Source of the DNA: an uncultured Peptostreptococcaceae bacterium
GTDB lineage: Bacteria > Bacillota > Clostridia > Peptostreptococcales > Peptostreptococcaceae
Assembly: GCA_944383455.1 (NCBI GenBank)
Contig: CALWPP010000004.1
Location: forward strand, 85,260 to 149,259
Length of the DNA stretch: 64,000 bases
Reading direction: 5' to 3'
Part shown: in pieces, positions 37,438 to 46,731 of the stretch
How positions within the stretch are numbered: position 1 is the first letter of the stretch
Layout of the letters: each line of letters begins with the position of its first letter
Translations under genes and position numbers: made by a program
Notes under the pieces: model-generated
Databases searched by the model: none
What the model was told of the DNA's origin: nothing
Seen by the model: only the letters and a program-made list of their open reading frames with translations

Positions 37438-37566
37438 ATAGTACCCTCCTTAAATAAAATTTTATATTACTGATTATATATTATATCATTATTAAAAAAT
37501 ATATTATTTTAAATTTGATTTATTTATAAATATTGTTAAAATAATAGTAAGAAAGGCGGTGTTTTT

Positions 37567-39405
37567 TTGAAATTAGTACTTGCAGAAAAGCCTTCGGTTG
37601 CAAAAACTATTTCTTCATTTCTAGGTGCAAACAAAAAATATGATGGATATTTTGAAGGTAACGATTATATAGTAACTTATGCTGTTGGTCATTTAGTTAG
37701 TCTTTATGATATGAAAGATTATGATAAAGATAGATATTCAGGTTCGTGGAAAATAAATAACTTTCCATTTATTCCACCTGAAAAATTTAAGTTTAAAGTT
37801 GATAAATCCAAGAAAAAGCAATTTGATATAATAAAAAAACTTATAAATAGAAACGATATAGAATACATAATAAACGCAACAGATAATGATAGAGAGGGAG
37901 AATTAATTTCATTTCTCATACTTTATATTGCCAAAAATAAAAAGCCCGTAAAAAGGATTTTAGTAAACGAGTGGACAAAAGAAGATATTACTCGTGGAAT
38001 GAAAAACTTAAAAGAAGACTCTGAAATGAGAAACCTTCAAGCTTCGGGATATACTAGACTTATAACTGATTGGCTAATTGGTATTAATTTTACATCAGTT
38101 GCTACACTAAAATACGGAAATGGAAAACTTTTAAATATTGGTCGAGTAATTTTGCCAACAGTTAAGTTAATATATGATAGAGATATTGAAATAAAAAATT
38201 TCGTACCAAAGACTTATTACGAAATCGAAGGAAATTTTAAAACTTTAAATGGAGAATATAAAGGCAAATACATAAAAAATAAAATAAGTAAATTTGAAAA
38301 CTTAGATGAAGTAAAAAATATTATAGAAAATATAAATTCAAAAACTGGAATTATAAAAGATAAAAAAACTACTTTATCAAAAGAGTATGCACCTAAATTA
38401 TTTAGTTTAACTTCTCTACAAGGACATATTACATCAAAATACGAAAATTTTACTTCTGATAAGGTACTTAGTATTTGTCAGTCTTTATATGAGGGAAAAG
38501 GAAAAGGAGGATATATTACTTATCCTAGAACTGACTCAGTATATCTTGAAGAAAGCTTAGTATCTAAAGCATCTCAAACTTTAGATAAGTTAAAAAATGA
38601 TTTTATCTTTCAAGATAAAATAAAGTTTTCTAAAACTAAAAGAGTTTTTGATTCATCAAAAGTAAATAGCCACAGTGCAATAATCCCAACTCATATAATT
38701 CCAAATAAATTAACGAGTGATGAACAAATCGTATACAACGAAATAAAAAATAGATTTATAGCAAACTTTATGCCTCCTGCAGAGTATGAAAATACAGAAA
38801 TTAAAACTGAAGTAGATAAAAATATATTTATAACAAAAGGTAAAGTATTAAAAGAAAATGGTTATTTAGAAATTTATAATAAAGATAAAAAAGATGAATT
38901 ACTACCAAAAGTTAATTTAGACGAAGAAGTTGATGTTTTAGAAATAAAACCTATAAAAAAACAAACTACTCCACCAAAACCATATACAGAAGATACTTTA
39001 CTTAAAGCTATGCAAAATTGTGGTAAAAATATAGAAGAAGATGACCCACAAGTTTTATCAGGATATTCAATAGGAACTTCTGCAACTCGTGCTGAAGTTT
39101 TAAAAAAGATTTCACAAGTTGGGTACGTTTCTAAAAAAGGTAAATCTTATTATATAACAGAACTTGGTACTAATTTAGTAGAGATATTTCCAGTGAAAGA
39201 ACTTTTTGATGTTGACTATACAGGAAAACTTGAAAAAAGTTTAAGCGATATTCAAAATGGAAATTACACAAAAAAAGAATATCTAACTAATATTATAAAC
39301 TTTATTATTAAAAACGTTACAATAATAAAAAATGACTCTGTTAAACATATAAATACTGAACAATATACTTATAACAAAAAAACTAAAAAATATACTAAAA
39401 CTTAG
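37567..39405 (+). CDS. topB: DNA topoisomerase III (type IA), short form
   Basis: 612 residues from a TTG with AAGGCGG upstream. The N-terminal TOPRIM motifs LVLAEKPSVAKTI and DNDREGELI are present. The active-site Tyr is in GYITYPRTDS at about 318. The TPPKPYTEDTLLKAM region and GIGTSATRAEVL-type segment (SIGTSATRAEVL) follow. It relaxes negative supercoils and resolves recombination intermediates. It is about 100 residues shorter than E. coli TopB and has no C-terminal cysteine zinc region. Such short forms also occur on plasmids and conjugative elements, but no mobile genes flank this one. Confidence 0.92.
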   Translation: MKLVLAEKPSVAKTISSFLGANKKYDGYFEGNDYIVTYAVGHLVSLYDMKDYDKDRYSGSWKINNFPFIPPEKFKFKVDKSKKKQFDIIKKLINRNDIEYIINATDNDREGELISFLILYIAKNKKPVKRILVNEWTKEDITRGMKNLKEDSEMRNLQASGYTRLITDWLIGINFTSVATLKYGNGKLLNIGRVILPTVKLIYDRDIEIKNFVPKTYYEIEGNFKTLNGEYKGKYIKNKISKFENLDEVKNIIENINSKTGIIKDKKTTLSKEYAPKLFSLTSLQGHITSKYENFTSDKVLSICQSLYEGKGKGGYITYPRTDSVYLEESLVSKASQTLDKLKNDFIFQDKIKFSKTKRVFDSSKVNSHSAIIPTHIIPNKLTSDEQIVYNEIKNRFIANFMPPAEYENTEIKTEVDKNIFITKGKVLKENGYLEIYNKDKKDELLPKVNLDEEVDVLEIKPIKKQTTPPKPYTEDTLLKAMQNCGKNIEEDDPQVLSGYSIGTSATRAEVLKKISQVGYVSKKGKSYYITELGTNLVEIFPVKELFDVDYTGKLEKSLSDIQNGNYTKKEYLTNIINFIIKNVTIIKNDSVKHINTEQYTYNKKTKKYTKT

Positions 39406-39409
39406 AAAT

Positions 39410-39446
39410 AATAAATAAGGGATAACTTTTCTATTATCCCCTATTT
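39410..39446. terminator. Bidirectional terminator (topB / MerR regulator)
   Basis: AATAAGGGATAA and TTATCCCCTATT pair around an 8-nt loop, between convergent genes. Stem with one mismatch. Confidence 0.6.
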
Positions 39447-39447
39447 A

Positions 39448-40242
39448 CTATTTAAAATCCCAAGTCCAAGTCTCTTCATTAAAATATGCATTATAATAAT
39501 TAACTATTGCATCTCTTAAAAACTTTGCAGAACCTTCCCCTGAATTATTTTCGTAATACTCTTTAAATCTATAGTCATCAACATACATTTGCCCAAGACC
39601 AACGTGAGCTTCTTTTGTATAGTTTCCAAAATAGCTTAACCATTTCTTATGAAGCTTAACTACTTCAATCGCTAAGTCACTTTCTGGATTATTAGTTTTC
39701 ATAGCTTCTTTTAAAGTTTCATTTATTTTTTTAGAAATATTTTCAGCTTCCTCAAAATCTTCTTTGCTTAAATTTTTAAATATATTATAACTTTTATTAA
39801 CTTCATCATCTCCATATTTTTCTCTTATTTCTTTTCCATACTTTTCTTCATTTTGTTTTAGTATATCTTCCTTAAAACATTCAAACTTTTCTTTATTGCT
39901 CATAATTATCTCTCCTTCTACTGATTTTATAGTATTTTCTATTGTTTTTAACATAAGTTCTATCTTATTTTTTTGATTTAACAAATTATTTTTATGTTCA
40001 TATAAAGCTAATTTAAAATCAAAGTCTTTAGAGTTTATTATTTCTTTTATTTTATTAAGGGGTAAACCTAGTTCTTTATAAAATAATATTTGTTGAAGAA
40101 TATCTATTTCTTTTTGAGAATAAATTCTATATCCCGATGAATTTATTCTTTTTGGCTTTAATAAGTCTATCTCATCATAGTATCTAAGTGTTCTTGTACT
40201 AACTCCTGATATTTTAGCAACTTTATTTATAGTGTATTCCAA
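39448..40242 (-). CDS. MerR-family TipA-like drug-sensing regulator
   Basis: 264 residues. The TTG at 40242 follows AAAGGAG and gives the expected MEYTINKVAKISGVSTRTLRYYDE start; a reading from 40260 would begin inside that site. Order: MerR winged helix-turn-helix (1-70), a dimerising coiled coil (75-115), then a TipAS-like helical domain (about 145-264) with EVVKLHKKWLSYF and the closing YNAYF. TipAS domains bind thiopeptides and other drugs. Its promoter has the 19-bp spacer typical of MerR activation, so it probably autoregulates. Confidence 0.9.
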   Translation of the reverse strand: MEYTINKVAKISGVSTRTLRYYDEIDLLKPKRINSSGYRIYSQKEIDILQQILFYKELGLPLNKIKEIINSKDFDFKLALYEHKNNLLNQKNKIELMLKTIENTIKSVEGEIIMSNKEKFECFKEDILKQNEEKYGKEIREKYGDDEVNKSYNIFKNLSKEDFEEAENISKKINETLKEAMKTNNPESDLAIEVVKLHKKWLSYFGNYTKEAHVGLGQMYVDDYRFKEYYENNSGEGSAKFLRDAIVNYYNAYFNEETWTWDFK

Positions 40243-40265
40243 TAAATTATCTCCTTTCAAATATT

Positions 40266-40296
40266 ATAATAATGTATTACGTAACGTTAATGTCAA
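40266..40296 (-). promoter_or_regulatory. MerR-type promoter/operator with 19-bp spacer
   Basis: Minus strand: TTGACA, 19 bp, TATTAT. The spacer contains the overlapping palindromes AACGTT and TTACGTAA. Over-long spacers with an internal dyad are the hallmark of promoters twisted into shape by MerR-family activators. Confidence 0.65.
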
Positions 40297-40344
40297 TAAA
40301 TTATTTATAAAACAAATATTAAAAACTATAAAAAGTACTCTAAA

Positions 40345-40377
40345 AGTAAAAAGACTGTATTTCATTATACAGCCTTA
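40345..40377 (-). terminator. Terminator of the permease unit
   Basis: AAGACTGTAT / ATACAGCCTT stem with one mismatch and TTTACTTTT on the minus strand. Confidence 0.75.
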
Positions 40378-40382
40378 AAAAT

Positions 40383-40700
40383 TTATATAAATAAGTATAT
40401 TACACTTAGTAAAATAGATAATACAACTAATTTATAAGAAATATTTTTATTATCACTACTTTTTAAATTTATAAATATAGATATAATAGAGGGTATTAAA
40501 AATGAACCTGAAATTATTCTTTGAAATACATAGTTAGTCGGTAAACTAGTAATATTAAAATAAGCTAATAACATTGACCACAAAACTAAAAAATAGTATG
40601 TATAATTTTTCGACCTGTAATTTTTTGATTTATAAAGTAAAAATATACCCAAGATACTAATTGATACTATGGAAACAAAAAATGTTAATAAAAAATCCAA
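40383..40700 (-). CDS. Small four-helix membrane protein, unknown
   Basis: 105 residues. A TTG start with GAGGTGAT upstream. Four hydrophobic segments (about 4-22, 35-50, 63-80, 88-105) and little else; I do not recognise a family. It begins 42 bp after the purine permease stop, on the same strand and before a shared terminator, so it is probably cotranscribed and may be linked to that transporter. Membrane insertion is the only safe statement. Confidence 0.55.
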   Translation of the reverse strand: MDFLLTFFVSIVSISILGIFLLYKSKNYRSKNYTYYFLVLWSMLLAYFNITSLPTNYVFQRIISGSFLIPSIISIFINLKSSDNKNISYKLVVLSILLSVIYLFI

Positions 40701-40742
40701 ACTATCACCTCATTAAATATATAATAGAAGTTATTATTTCTA

Positions 40743-42032
40743 TTAGTGAATAATCCCCATACTAACATTTAATATAAAATTAATTATAAAAAGCGTAGTT
40801 AAAACATACATCGCAGGTGAAACTTCCCTGTAAGAGTTAGTAAATAACTTTAAAATAGTATATACTATAAATCCAATAGAAATACCATTAACTATATTAT
40901 AAGTAAAAGGAATTAAAGTTATTATAAATATCATAGAAATAGTTTCAATTTTATCTGTATTCTTAAGTTCAAAAAAAGTTTCTATCATTAGTATTCCTAT
41001 ATAAATTAAAACTGCACTTATAACACCATTTGGAATAAGTTTTAGTATTGGTATTAAAAATATAGAAAGTAAAAATAATATTCCTGCAGTTAGTGAAGTT
41101 ACTTTTCCTTTTGCGCCAGAGCTTATACCTGAGAAATTTTCTGCTGCAACTATTGTCGGGCTAGTTCCAATAACTCCTGCCAAAATATTTGATATACCAG
41201 TTATTTTAAATGATTTATCAAACTTATCAGTACTATTTAATGCATCTAATTGACCATATAAAAGTCCCATATTTTCAAAAATTATAACTATTGTTATTGA
41301 AAAAACCGACATTATAAATGGAAAAGTAAAAATATTTTCAAATGACATAGCCAAAAATGCTTCCTTAAAATCGCTAAAATCAATAAAACTCATAGAAATA
41401 TCAGAAAGACTACTAATTTTCATTATAAAACTTAAAATAGTTCCTATAATAATACTTATAAGTAAACTTGCATTTACTTTTTTAAGGCTAAGTATCATTA
41501 TAATAAAAAGTGTTATAATACTTAAAATAGTTTCTTTATTTGAAATATCTCCCATTGATATTAGTGTAGCTTCATTTGAAACTACTATACCACTTTTTTG
41601 AAGTCCTATAAAAAATATCATAAATCCAACTCCAACAGTAATTGAATGCTTTAAATTACTTGGAATAGAATTCATAAGTATTTTTGTAATTTTACTGCTT
41701 GCAATTAAAGTAAATATTACCCCACTAATAAAAACTGCTCCTAAAGCCTCCTGCCAAGTTAGATTCATTGACTTTACTATTGTATAAGTAAAAAGTGAGT
41801 TAATTCCCATTCCAGGGACTATTATAAGTGGTGCATCTGATATAACTCCCATTAAAATAGTTGAAAATGCACAAGTTAAAATGGTTGCAATCATAGCAGA
41901 ATCCTGACTAATTCCTGCATCTGAAAGTATTAATGCATTAGTCATTATTATATAAACACTTGCAACAAAAGTTGTAACTCCTGCTAATACCTCAGTTTTT
42001 ATAGTATTAGCATTTAATTTTAAATTTTTCAT
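40743..42032 (-). CDS. AzgA/PbuG-type guanine-hypoxanthine permease
   Basis: A 429-residue NCS2-group purine:H+ symporter. It has 12-14 hydrophobic segments with the family patterns GVTTFVASVYIIMTNALIL, PGMGINSLFTYTIV and later GTSPTIVAAENFSGISSGAKG. It imports guanine, hypoxanthine or adenine; the exact base is not determinable. The start has AAAGAGG. No guanine riboswitch is present in the 135-bp leader, but an unusual G-rich structured stretch is (see separate entry). Confidence 0.92.
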   Translation of the reverse strand: MKNLKLNANTIKTEVLAGVTTFVASVYIIMTNALILSDAGISQDSAMIATILTCAFSTILMGVISDAPLIIVPGMGINSLFTYTIVKSMNLTWQEALGAVFISGVIFTLIASSKITKILMNSIPSNLKHSITVGVGFMIFFIGLQKSGIVVSNEATLISMGDISNKETILSIITLFIIMILSLKKVNASLLISIIIGTILSFIMKISSLSDISMSFIDFSDFKEAFLAMSFENIFTFPFIMSVFSITIVIIFENMGLLYGQLDALNSTDKFDKSFKITGISNILAGVIGTSPTIVAAENFSGISSGAKGKVTSLTAGILFLLSIFLIPILKLIPNGVISAVLIYIGILMIETFFELKNTDKIETISMIFIITLIPFTYNIVNGISIGFIVYTILKLFTNSYREVSPAMYVLTTLFIINFILNVSMGIIH

Positions 42033-42050
42033 ACCTCTTTCCTACTTTTC

Positions 42051-42087
42051 TTTGCGCCCTCTCCCACCCACACATCATATGTGCAAA
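42051..42087 (-). promoter_or_regulatory. GC-rich structured leader of the purine permease
   Basis: On the minus strand TTTGC ... GCAAA (5-bp outer stem) encloses a CACAT-ATG-ATGTG hairpin and then GGGTGGGAGAGGGC, 20 bp before the ribosome binding site. It is the most G-rich noncoding stretch in the window. It matches no riboswitch I know; three GGG runs are too few for a standard three-tier quadruplex. Confidence 0.35.
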
Positions 42088-42120
42088 TTAAATAATAACA
42101 CTTTTGTATGTATTTTTCTA

Positions 42121-42157
42121 CTAAAAAAGTGAGAAATAAAAATTTCTCACTTTTTAC
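42121..42157 (-). terminator. glyS terminator
   Basis: A perfect 13-bp stem AAAAAGTGAGAAA / TTTCTCACTTTTT downstream of the glyS stop. Confidence 0.85.
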
Positions 42158-42167
42158 GATTTACTTA

Positions 42168-44234
42168 TTACTTATAAACTATTTTTGATAAATCACAAAT
42201 AGTAAGCATAGTCTTATATATTTTATTAAGAAGTGCTAGTCTATTATTTTTTATATCTTCGTCTTTGTCCATAACCATAACATTATCAAATAAATTATCT
42301 ACTTTATTTTTAAGTGATGAAAATTCATCAAGAGCTTTTTCATATTTTTTGTTATTTACAAATTCAACTACTCTAGTTTCTACTTTAGTAAACTCTTTAT
42401 ATAACTCTTTTTCTGCATCTTCTTTTAATAAGTTTTCATCAACATTTGTACTATTTGATTTTTCTGCTAGAGTTGAAACTCTATTAAATGCAGTTAATAT
42501 TTCAACTAGCTCATCTTTATCTAACCAATTGTTAAGATTATCTGCTTTTAATTTTATATCAGTAATATCTTCTATTTCAGAGCTTAAAACTGCATCAATA
42601 ACGTCATATCTTATTCCTAAATCTTTAAATAGGTTCTTTATTCTTTCCTTAAAAAACTCCATTATAGAATTTATTACTTCTTCTTTATTAAATTCTAAAT
42701 CTGAGTAGTTTTCTAAAGAAATGTTAACTAATTCTTTTAAATTTATATTAAGTTTCTTGTCCATTATTATATTTAAAATACCTAATGCTTGACGTCTTAA
42801 TGCGTATGGGTCTTGTGAACCTGTTGGACAAATATTTATTGCAAAAAATCCACAAATAGAGTCAAGTTTGTCAGCTATCGATAAAGCTATACCACAATTA
42901 GTACTTGGTAAAATATCTCCAGCAAATCTTGGTAGATAGTGTTCAAATATAGCTTCACACACATTTTCATTTTCGCCACTTACTTTTGCATATTCTTTCC
43001 CCATAATACCTTGAAGTTCTGTAAACTCAAATACCATATTAGTAACTAAATCTGATTTACAAAGCTTTGATGCTCTTTTTACATCATCTATATTGTTTTC
43101 TAATTTTAATAAGTTAAGTATATTAGTTGATAATTTTTCTATCCTTAACGTTTTATCATATATTGTTCCAAGTTTTGATTGGAAAACTACATTTTTAAGT
43201 TTATCTACGTATTCTTCTAAACTTTTTTTAGTATCTTCTTTGTAGAAAAATAGTGCATCTTCAAGCCTTGCAACTAAAACTTTTTCATTTCCTTTTTTAA
43301 CGTTTTCTATTTCAAAGTCATTTCCATTTCTAACTGCTATAAAGTTTGGTAAAAGCTTATTATCTTTTAAAACTGGGAAATATCTTTGATGTTCTTTCAT
43401 AGGAGTTGTAACAACTTCTTTTGGAAGCTTTGCATAACTTTCATCAAACTCTCCATAAAAAGCAGTAGGATACTCAACTAAATTAGTAACTTCATCAAGT
43501 AAGTCTAAATCAAGTTCTACTTCTCCACCAAGTTTATTCGCTACCTCTATACATTGATTTTTTATTATTTCTTTTCTTTTTATATTATCAATTATTACAA
43601 AGTTTTCTTCTAACTTTTTAAAATAATCTTCTAATGAGTTTACTATTATTTCACTATTACCTAAAAATCTATGACCACAAGTTTTATTACTTGCTATTAT
43701 TCCTTCTAAATTTATTTCAACAACTTCATCATTTAAAAGTGCAACTAACCATCTTATAGGTCTAATGAATTTAATATTTTTTCCACCCCAACGCATAGCT
43801 TTTGGGAATGTAGTATTTTTGATTGCTTTTGGAAGTATTTCTTTTAAAACTTCACTTGTTGGTATACCTTCTTTTTTTATAGTTGCGAATAAGTATTCAT
43901 CTTTTCCAATAGTTTTGAAAGTAATATCTTCTTCTTTAAGACCTTTACTTTTCATAAATCCAATCGCAGGTTTTGTAAAGTTTCCGTTTTCATCAAGTGA
44001 AATCTTTTTTGAAGGTCCTTTAAGTTCTTCTTCTAAGTCATTTTGTTTTAGTTCTATTTTTTCTATAACAAAAGTTAATCTTCTTGGAGTTTGATAAGTT
44101 TTTATTTCTTTAAAATCAACTCTTTCTTCTTTTAACATTTTTTGTATGTTTTGTTTTATTTGTTCTAAAGTAGAATTAACAAATCTTGAAGGTAATTCTT
44201 CAACACCTATTTCAAATAAAAAATAATTATTCAT
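42168..44234 (-). CDS. glyS: Glycyl-tRNA synthetase, beta subunit
   Basis: The 688-residue tRNA-binding subunit of the bacterial alpha2-beta2 glycyl-tRNA synthetase. The N-terminal FEIGVEELPSRFV, the RRLTF segment, MRWG and the C-terminal anticodon-binding region (YDVIDAVLSS) are typical. The length is normal. The start overlaps the glyQ stop by one base, so the subunits are translationally coupled. Confidence 0.97.
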   Translation of the reverse strand: MNNYFLFEIGVEELPSRFVNSTLEQIKQNIQKMLKEERVDFKEIKTYQTPRRLTFVIEKIELKQNDLEEELKGPSKKISLDENGNFTKPAIGFMKSKGLKEEDITFKTIGKDEYLFATIKKEGIPTSEVLKEILPKAIKNTTFPKAMRWGGKNIKFIRPIRWLVALLNDEVVEINLEGIIASNKTCGHRFLGNSEIIVNSLEDYFKKLEENFVIIDNIKRKEIIKNQCIEVANKLGGEVELDLDLLDEVTNLVEYPTAFYGEFDESYAKLPKEVVTTPMKEHQRYFPVLKDNKLLPNFIAVRNGNDFEIENVKKGNEKVLVARLEDALFFYKEDTKKSLEEYVDKLKNVVFQSKLGTIYDKTLRIEKLSTNILNLLKLENNIDDVKRASKLCKSDLVTNMVFEFTELQGIMGKEYAKVSGENENVCEAIFEHYLPRFAGDILPSTNCGIALSIADKLDSICGFFAINICPTGSQDPYALRRQALGILNIIMDKKLNINLKELVNISLENYSDLEFNKEEVINSIMEFFKERIKNLFKDLGIRYDVIDAVLSSEIEDITDIKLKADNLNNWLDKDELVEILTAFNRVSTLAEKSNSTNVDENLLKEDAEKELYKEFTKVETRVVEFVNNKKYEKALDEFSSLKNKVDNLFDNVMVMDKDEDIKNNRLALLNKIYKTMLTICDLSKIVYK

Positions 44235-45112
44235 TATTTATCACCTTCCTTTAAAAGTGGATATCCTAAGTTTTCTCTTTGTTTCACAAAACTTTCTGCA
44301 ACGTTTTTAGCCATATTTCTAACTCGACCGATAAATGATGCTCTTTGGCTAACCCCTATTGCTCCTTTTGCATCAAGAACATTAAATGTATGAGAACATT
44401 TTAAAACATAATCATAAGCAGGAATTACTATTCCTTTTTCCATAAGTCTTAATCCTTCTTTTTCATATATATCGAATAAGTTAAATAACATTTCACTATC
44501 ACATTCTTCAAATGAATAAACTGAATTTTCGTATTCTGATTGTTTAAATACATCTCCATAAGTTAATTCATCGTTCCATTTTAAATCATAAACGTTATCT
44601 ACTTCTTGAATATACATAGCAAGTCTTTCAAGTCCATATGTTATTTCTCCAGTTTCAAGTTCACACTCAATTCCTCCAACTTGTTGGAAATATGTAAACT
44701 GAGTAATTTCCATTCCATCTAACCAAACTTCCCAACCAAGTCCCCAAGCTCCAACAGTAGTTGATTCCCAGTTATCCTCAACAAATCTTATATCGTGCTT
44801 TAGAGGATCTATTCCGATTTCTTTTAAGCTTCCTAAATATAGTTCTTGTATATTATCTGGTGATGGCTTTAGTATAACTTGGAATTGATGATGTTGATAA
44901 AGTCTGTTTGGATTTTCTCCATATCTTCCATCTGCAGGTCTTCTTGATGGCTCTACATAACAAACCTTCCAAGGCTCAGGCCCTAAACTTCTTAAGAAAG
45001 TATTTGGGTTCATAGTTCCTGCTCCTTTTTCAACATCATATGGTTGCATCATAATACATCCATTTTTTGACCAATAATTTTGAAGTGTAAGTATCATATC
45101 TTGAAAATTCAT
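44234..45112 (-). CDS. glyQ: Glycyl-tRNA synthetase, alpha subunit
   Basis: The 292-residue catalytic class II subunit that activates glycine. [39 protein letters not shown] and the later [12 protein letters not shown] motif (class II motif 3 region) are visible. The start has GGAGGT. The gap upstream to the hydrogenase terminator is too short for a T-box leader. Its promoter should lie between 45113 and 45200 but is not clear. Confidence 0.97.
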   Translation of the reverse strand: MNFQDMILTLQNYWSKNGCIMMQPYDVEKGAGTMNPNTFLRSLGPEPWKVCYVEPSRRPADGRYGENPNRLYQHHQFQVILKPSPDNIQELYLGSLKEIGIDPLKHDIRFVEDNWESTTVGAWGLGWEVWLDGMEITQFTYFQQVGGIECELETGEITYGLERLAMYIQEVDNVYDLKWNDELTYGDVFKQSEYENSVYSFEECDSEMLFNLFDIYEKEGLRLMEKGIVIPAYDYVLKCSHTFNVLDAKGAIGVSQRASFIGRVRNMAKNVAESFVKQRENLGYPLLKEGDK

Positions 45113-45199
45113 ATATTAAACCTCCAATTTTTATTATAATTTTTAGATTATCAAATCAGTATCTTTTTGTCAATTAATTTAACTTCCTTATATTTATCC

Positions 45200-45236
45200 A
45201 AAAATTTAGACGATAGCTAAAAACTATCGTCTATTT
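45200..45236 (-). terminator. Hydrogenase gene terminator
   Basis: A perfect 10-bp stem TAGACGATAG / CTATCGTCTA followed by AAATTTTT on the minus strand. Confidence 0.8.
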
Positions 45237-45240
45237 TAAA

Positions 45241-46626
45241 TTATTTCTTTTCACATTTTCCTAACATATGATACTTAGATTCAAAACTTGTGTGTAAAAG
45301 CTCGTGAGATTTATGAGATAAAGGCTTTTCAAAAAACTCATCGTAAGCTCTTATTACATCTGGATTTTCGTGACTACATTTTACTTCTAAGTTTTTATCT
45401 TTACTATATAATCCTTCTATACGCTTTAATCTCATATCATCAGTTACTCTCTTTTTAGGTTGTTTTGGTTGACCAGCTCCACCTATACAACCTCCTTTAC
45501 AAGTCATAACCTCTATAAAGTCATAGCTTGCTTCACCTGATTTTAATTTTTCAATTAAACTTTCTGCATTTTTTGTAGTTTGAACTGCTGCTACTTTTAT
45601 AGTTCTTCCGTTTATTTCTAAAGTAGCTTCTTTAACTCCTTCAAGACCTCTAACTGGATTAAATTCAAGTAAATCAGCTGGTGGTCTTTCTCCAGTTAAT
45701 ATATTATAAGCAGTTCTTACTGCAGCTTCCATAACTCCACCAGTATTTCCAAATATAAGACCTGCACCACTACCAAAGCTCATTATATTATCAAACTTAC
45801 TTCCTTTTAAAGAATTAAAGTCTATATTTTCTTCCTTTATCCATTTAGCTAATTCCTTTGTAGTTAATATATAATCATTATCTCTTAAACCTTCTACATT
45901 ATTATAATGACTTGATGAGTTCATCTCAGGTCTAGATATTTCGTACTTTTTAGCAGTACAAGGAGTTATTGTAACATTTACTATTTTTTTAACATCTATA
46001 TTATTTTCATTTGCAAAGTAAGTCTTAATAGCTGCACCTTGTATTCCTATTGGACTTTTTGTAGTAGATAAGTTAGGTATATACTCTGGATAAAAAGTTT
46101 CAACGTATTTTACCCAAGATGGACAACAACTCGTAAACTGAGGTATAACTCCATTTCCATTAACTAATCTATCTACTAATTCATTAGCTTCTTCCATTAT
46201 AGTCATATCAGCACCAAAAGTTATATCAAAAACGTAATCTCCACCAAGTGCTCTTAAAGAGTCAACTAATTTATCTTCAACATAAGAACCGACTTCATAT
46301 CCAAATTCTTCACCAAGTGCAACTCTTACTGCTGGAGCTGTATTAAATATTACTATTTTTTCTGGGTCTTTTATTGCTTCTTTTACTTTATGATAATCTT
46401 CAACTTGAGTTATAGCTTCAACAGGACAAGCAACAGCACATTGACCACAATGTATACAGATAGCTAAATCTCCTGTTTCTTCTAAATTAAATCTATTTGC
46501 AACTGCTATTTCATTATCACAAACTCTTTTACATAATCCACATTTAATACACTTATCATAGTCTATTTTTATTGCTGGATTATCAAGTTCTATTGGTACA
46601 ACTTTTTCTGTAAATAAATGTTTCAT
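45241..46626 (-). CDS. Monomeric [FeFe] hydrogenase
   Basis: 461 residues from the ATG at 46626 with GAAGGGA upstream. It reduces protons with electrons from ferredoxin, or the reverse. An N-terminal 2x[4Fe-4S] domain has C26-C29-C32-C36 and C57-C60-C63-C67. The H-cluster motifs follow: L1 TSCCPSW (C167/C168), L2 TPCTAKKYE (C223) and L3 EVMTCKGGCIGGAGQP (C376, C380). TPC in L2 instead of MPC, together with the small N-terminus, suggests the group B type rather than the classical clostridial HydA. In L3 a Lys follows the first Cys where Pro is usual. There is no NADH- or Fd-binding partner next to it. A Rex-like operator overlaps the promoter. Confidence 0.95.
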   Translation of the reverse strand: MKHLFTEKVVPIELDNPAIKIDYDKCIKCGLCKRVCDNEIAVANRFNLEETGDLAICIHCGQCAVACPVEAITQVEDYHKVKEAIKDPEKIVIFNTAPAVRVALGEEFGYEVGSYVEDKLVDSLRALGGDYVFDITFGADMTIMEEANELVDRLVNGNGVIPQFTSCCPSWVKYVETFYPEYIPNLSTTKSPIGIQGAAIKTYFANENNIDVKKIVNVTITPCTAKKYEISRPEMNSSSHYNNVEGLRDNDYILTTKELAKWIKEENIDFNSLKGSKFDNIMSFGSGAGLIFGNTGGVMEAAVRTAYNILTGERPPADLLEFNPVRGLEGVKEATLEINGRTIKVAAVQTTKNAESLIEKLKSGEASYDFIEVMTCKGGCIGGAGQPKQPKKRVTDDMRLKRIEGLYSKDKNLEVKCSHENPDVIRAYDEFFEKPLSHKSHELLHTSFESKYHMLGKCEKK

Positions 46627-46662
46627 AATATTCCCTTCTTTCTTAAACTTATTTATATAATA

Positions 46663-46731
46663 AAAAACCAACAAATATAGTATACTACTTTTATCACAAA
46701 AATAAAAGAAGTGTACTAAATGTTGGTTTTT
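46663..46731 (-). promoter_or_regulatory. Terminator-like hairpin in the hydrogenase leader
   Basis: AAAAACCAACA and TGTTGGTTTTT close a hairpin of about 70 nt; inner arms AGTACACT..CTTTTAT / ATAAAAG..AGTATACT also pair with small mismatches. On the minus strand the 3' arm runs straight into TTTTTT, about 40 nt before the start codon. It therefore lies between promoter and gene and could attenuate transcription. Confidence 0.55.

Noticed and set aside
42061..42075. G-quadruplex in the permease leader
   Set aside because: Only three GGG runs occur close together, so a standard three-tier quadruplex cannot form.
42033..42167. Guanine/adenine riboswitch before the purine permease
   Set aside because: None of the conserved purine aptamer core segments are present; only an unfamiliar G-rich structure is.
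45113..45240. T-box leader for glyQS
   Set aside because: The free space after the hydrogenase terminator is under 100 bp and lacks T-box motifs.
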